Positions 63,000 to 64,000 of a stretch of DNA of 64,000 nucleotides are shown piece by piece (the stretch's first letter is position 1; each line of letters begins with the position of its first letter). The stretch is from the NCBI RefSeq assembly GCF_031583575.1, contig NZ_CP134146.1, positions 1,054,001 to 1,118,000 on the forward strand, read 5' to 3'. The notes under the pieces are model-generated. The model had not been told where the DNA came from and ran no database searches. It saw nothing but the letters and a program-made list of their open reading frames with translations. Both the position numbers and the translations under genes were made by a program. The stretch comes from Thalassotalea nanhaiensis (lineage in GTDB: Bacteria; Pseudomonadota; Gammaproteobacteria; Enterobacterales; Alteromonadaceae).

Positions 63000-63375
63000 G
63001 TCAAGACTATATTTTTGACTAAAATTGAATCGCCTTAAATTGCTACTTTCTCTATCAAGGAATAAAAATCCTAAGAAAATGTGCAAATTTTTTACTTGAT
63101 CAAAGTGTTAATTACATCGATTGATCTAGTAATTAAATTCCTTTGCACTAGTAAAAACGCGCTATCCATTAAACCTCAAACGTTTGTTTTACGATTACGT
63201 TAATTGTCTTTCTGATTGTTATTCGAACATAGCTTTACTTGATTTTCAAAGAGAATAAACGCTCTCAGTAATAACTTTTTTGTTATAGCTGAGGTGGTAA
63301 ATATTATTTTTATATTATGTCTTGGTTTAATAAAGTGGGGGTATTGAAAAATACTGCCCATAAAGAGCACTAACT
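63000..63375. other. Divergent promoter region between MFS and semialdehyde dehydrogenase genes
   Basis: A gene-free AT-rich stretch. It carries an ATAAC-TTTTTT-GTTAT palindrome at 63271-63286, about 90 bases before the start at 63376. TTGTTATAGCTGA at 63280 also occurs at 47284, so this motif is repeated between the two ends of the island. A 10-base T/A rich tract follows. Confidence 0.5.
63271..63286. promoter_or_regulatory. ATAAC-N6-GTTAT site upstream of the semialdehyde dehydrogenase gene
   Basis: ATAAC-TTTTTT-GTTAT: same half-sites and spacing as the PcaQ-like site at 49211-49226. Lies 90 bases upstream of 63376. Confidence 0.45.
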
Positions 63376-64000
63376 ATGAACAACCCTATACCTCATGCAG
63401 GTTCAGTCTTAAAAAATTACATTGGCGGCGAATTTGTTAGTAGCGAACTGCTATTTGATAACGTGAACCCAGTTGACGGCACAGTTATTAATCAAGTTGC
63501 TGAAGCCAATCAAGTTATGGTTGACCAAGCTGTTAATGCTGCACAAGCAGCACTTCATGGTGAATGGGGTAAATTATCTTTGGAGCAGCGCTGTGCATTG
63601 TTGCATAAAGTTGCCGACGGCATTGAAGAGCGCTTTGATGATTTTGTTGCCGCTGAAATGGCTGATACCGGAAAATCTTTTTTTCAAGCCCGCACTATTG
63701 ATATTCCTCGCGGCGCTGCAAACTTTAGAATTTTTGCCGACATGGTGAAATCACAATCAACAGAATGTTTTCATACTGACACCCCTGATGGCAAAGGCGC
63801 ATTGAACTATGCGGTTAACAAACCACTTGGTGTGGTTGCTGTTATTGCTCCTTGGAACTTACCGCTTTTATTAATGACTTGGAAACTTGCCCCAGCAATG
63901 GCTGCCGGTAACGTAATTATAGCCAAGCCATCTGAAGAAACACCGGCAACTGCAACACTACTTGCAGAGGTAATGCACAACGCGGGTATCCCTCATGGTG
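63376..64000 (+). CDS. 2-hydroxymuconic / 2-aminomuconic semialdehyde dehydrogenase (cut by window end)
   Basis: The first 208 codons of an aldehyde dehydrogenase, still open at the last base. The sequence is that of the hydroxymuconic semialdehyde branch (DmpC/XylG-like): GGEFVSSELLFDNVNPVDG, RGAANFRIFADMVKSQSTECF, DTPDGKGALNYAVNKPLGVV, APWNLPLLLMTWKLAPAMAAGN and KPSEETPATATLLAEV. These enzymes oxidise the semialdehyde made by extradiol ring cleavage. In this island it probably handles 2-aminomuconic semialdehyde arising from 3-hydroxyanthranilate, but a decarboxylase for the preceding step is not in the window. The catalytic Cys lies beyond the end. Confidence 0.88.
   Translation, partial: MNNPIPHAGSVLKNYIGGEFVSSELLFDNVNPVDGTVINQVAEANQVMVDQAVNAAQAALHGEWGKLSLEQRCALLHKVADGIEERFDDFVAAEMADTGKSFFQARTIDIPRGAANFRIFADMVKSQSTECFHTDTPDGKGALNYAVNKPLGVVAVIAPWNLPLLLMTWKLAPAMAAGNVIIAKPSEETPATATLLAEVMHNAGIPHG

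Noticed and set aside
63473-63748. Plus-strand 91-aa frame near the window end
   Set aside because: Shadow of the semialdehyde dehydrogenase frame that starts at 63376 and runs off the window.

Overview
The window looks like chromosome of a low-GC marine gammaproteobacterium, most like Alteromonadales / Colwelliaceae (Colwellia or Thalassotalea type). This is inferred from AT-rich codon use, the classical rpsP-rimM-trmD-rplS operon, a large TonB-dependent receptor, an SO_0444-type Cu/Zn permease and many envelope proteins of that group. There is no phage, no intact IS, no tRNA or rRNA and no CRISPR array.

Layout. (1) 1-2.5 kb: riboflavin genes (ribD end, ribE, ribBA-like with a degenerate second domain). 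(2) 2.5-11 kb: mostly minus-strand membrane and envelope genes (yedI/DUF808, lysozyme-like lipoprotein, serine hydrolase, GMC oxidoreductase, CorB-type CBS protein, YpjD, Cu/Zn permease). (3) 11-18.4 kb: ffh, a DUF805-like protein, a DMT exporter, the S16-RimM-TrmD-L19 operon, an OmpA-like lipoprotein. (4) 18.6-31.4 kb: acs, then aromatic amino acid synthesis: aroF-tyrA behind a tyrosine-rich leader peptide, an RND efflux pair, and pheA behind a phenylalanine leader peptide plus attenuator. (5) 31.4-37.5 kb: glutaredoxin-like protein, msrPQ, an RluA-family enzyme, methionine gamma-lyase, and tyrR preceded by three TyrR-box-like palindromes. (6) 37.7-45.8 kb: LVIVD beta-propeller protein, kynureninase, a sodium/neurotransmitter-type transporter, a TonB-dependent receptor and a small secreted protein; this looks like uptake and catabolism of tryptophan/kynurenine-like compounds. 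(7) 47.4-64 kb: a 16-kb accessory catabolic island. It holds a LysR regulator, a RutE-like nitroreductase, two TauE/SafE exporters, an operon of FAH hydrolase, VOC enzyme, alpha/beta hydrolase, TPP enzyme and aldehyde dehydrogenase, a GntR/FCD regulator, a membrane 4Fe-4S protein, 3-hydroxyanthranilate 3,4-dioxygenase, a 2Fe-2S ferredoxin, a second VOC protein, an aspartate-dehydrogenase-like enzyme, an MFS carrier, and a hydroxymuconic/aminomuconic semialdehyde dehydrogenase cut by the window end.

How they fit. Region 4-5 is a compact aromatic amino acid control circuit: Tyr and Phe leader peptides in cis, and TyrR (with an intact GAFTGA motif, unlike E. coli TyrR) in trans. Regions 6-7 could together take a kynurenine-type compound to 3-hydroxyanthranilate, open the ring, and oxidise the semialdehyde. 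The island carries two repeated operator-like motifs: TGTATACA (candidate GntR/FCD site) and ATAAY-N6-GTTAT (PcaQ-like, candidate LysR site). Intergenic regions also carry three kinds of short dispersed repeat, including a MITE-like element and a roughly 50-bp module that sits just behind terminators.

Functional names rest on motifs and family resemblance read by eye; no database search was run. Substrates in the 47-64 kb island are inference.
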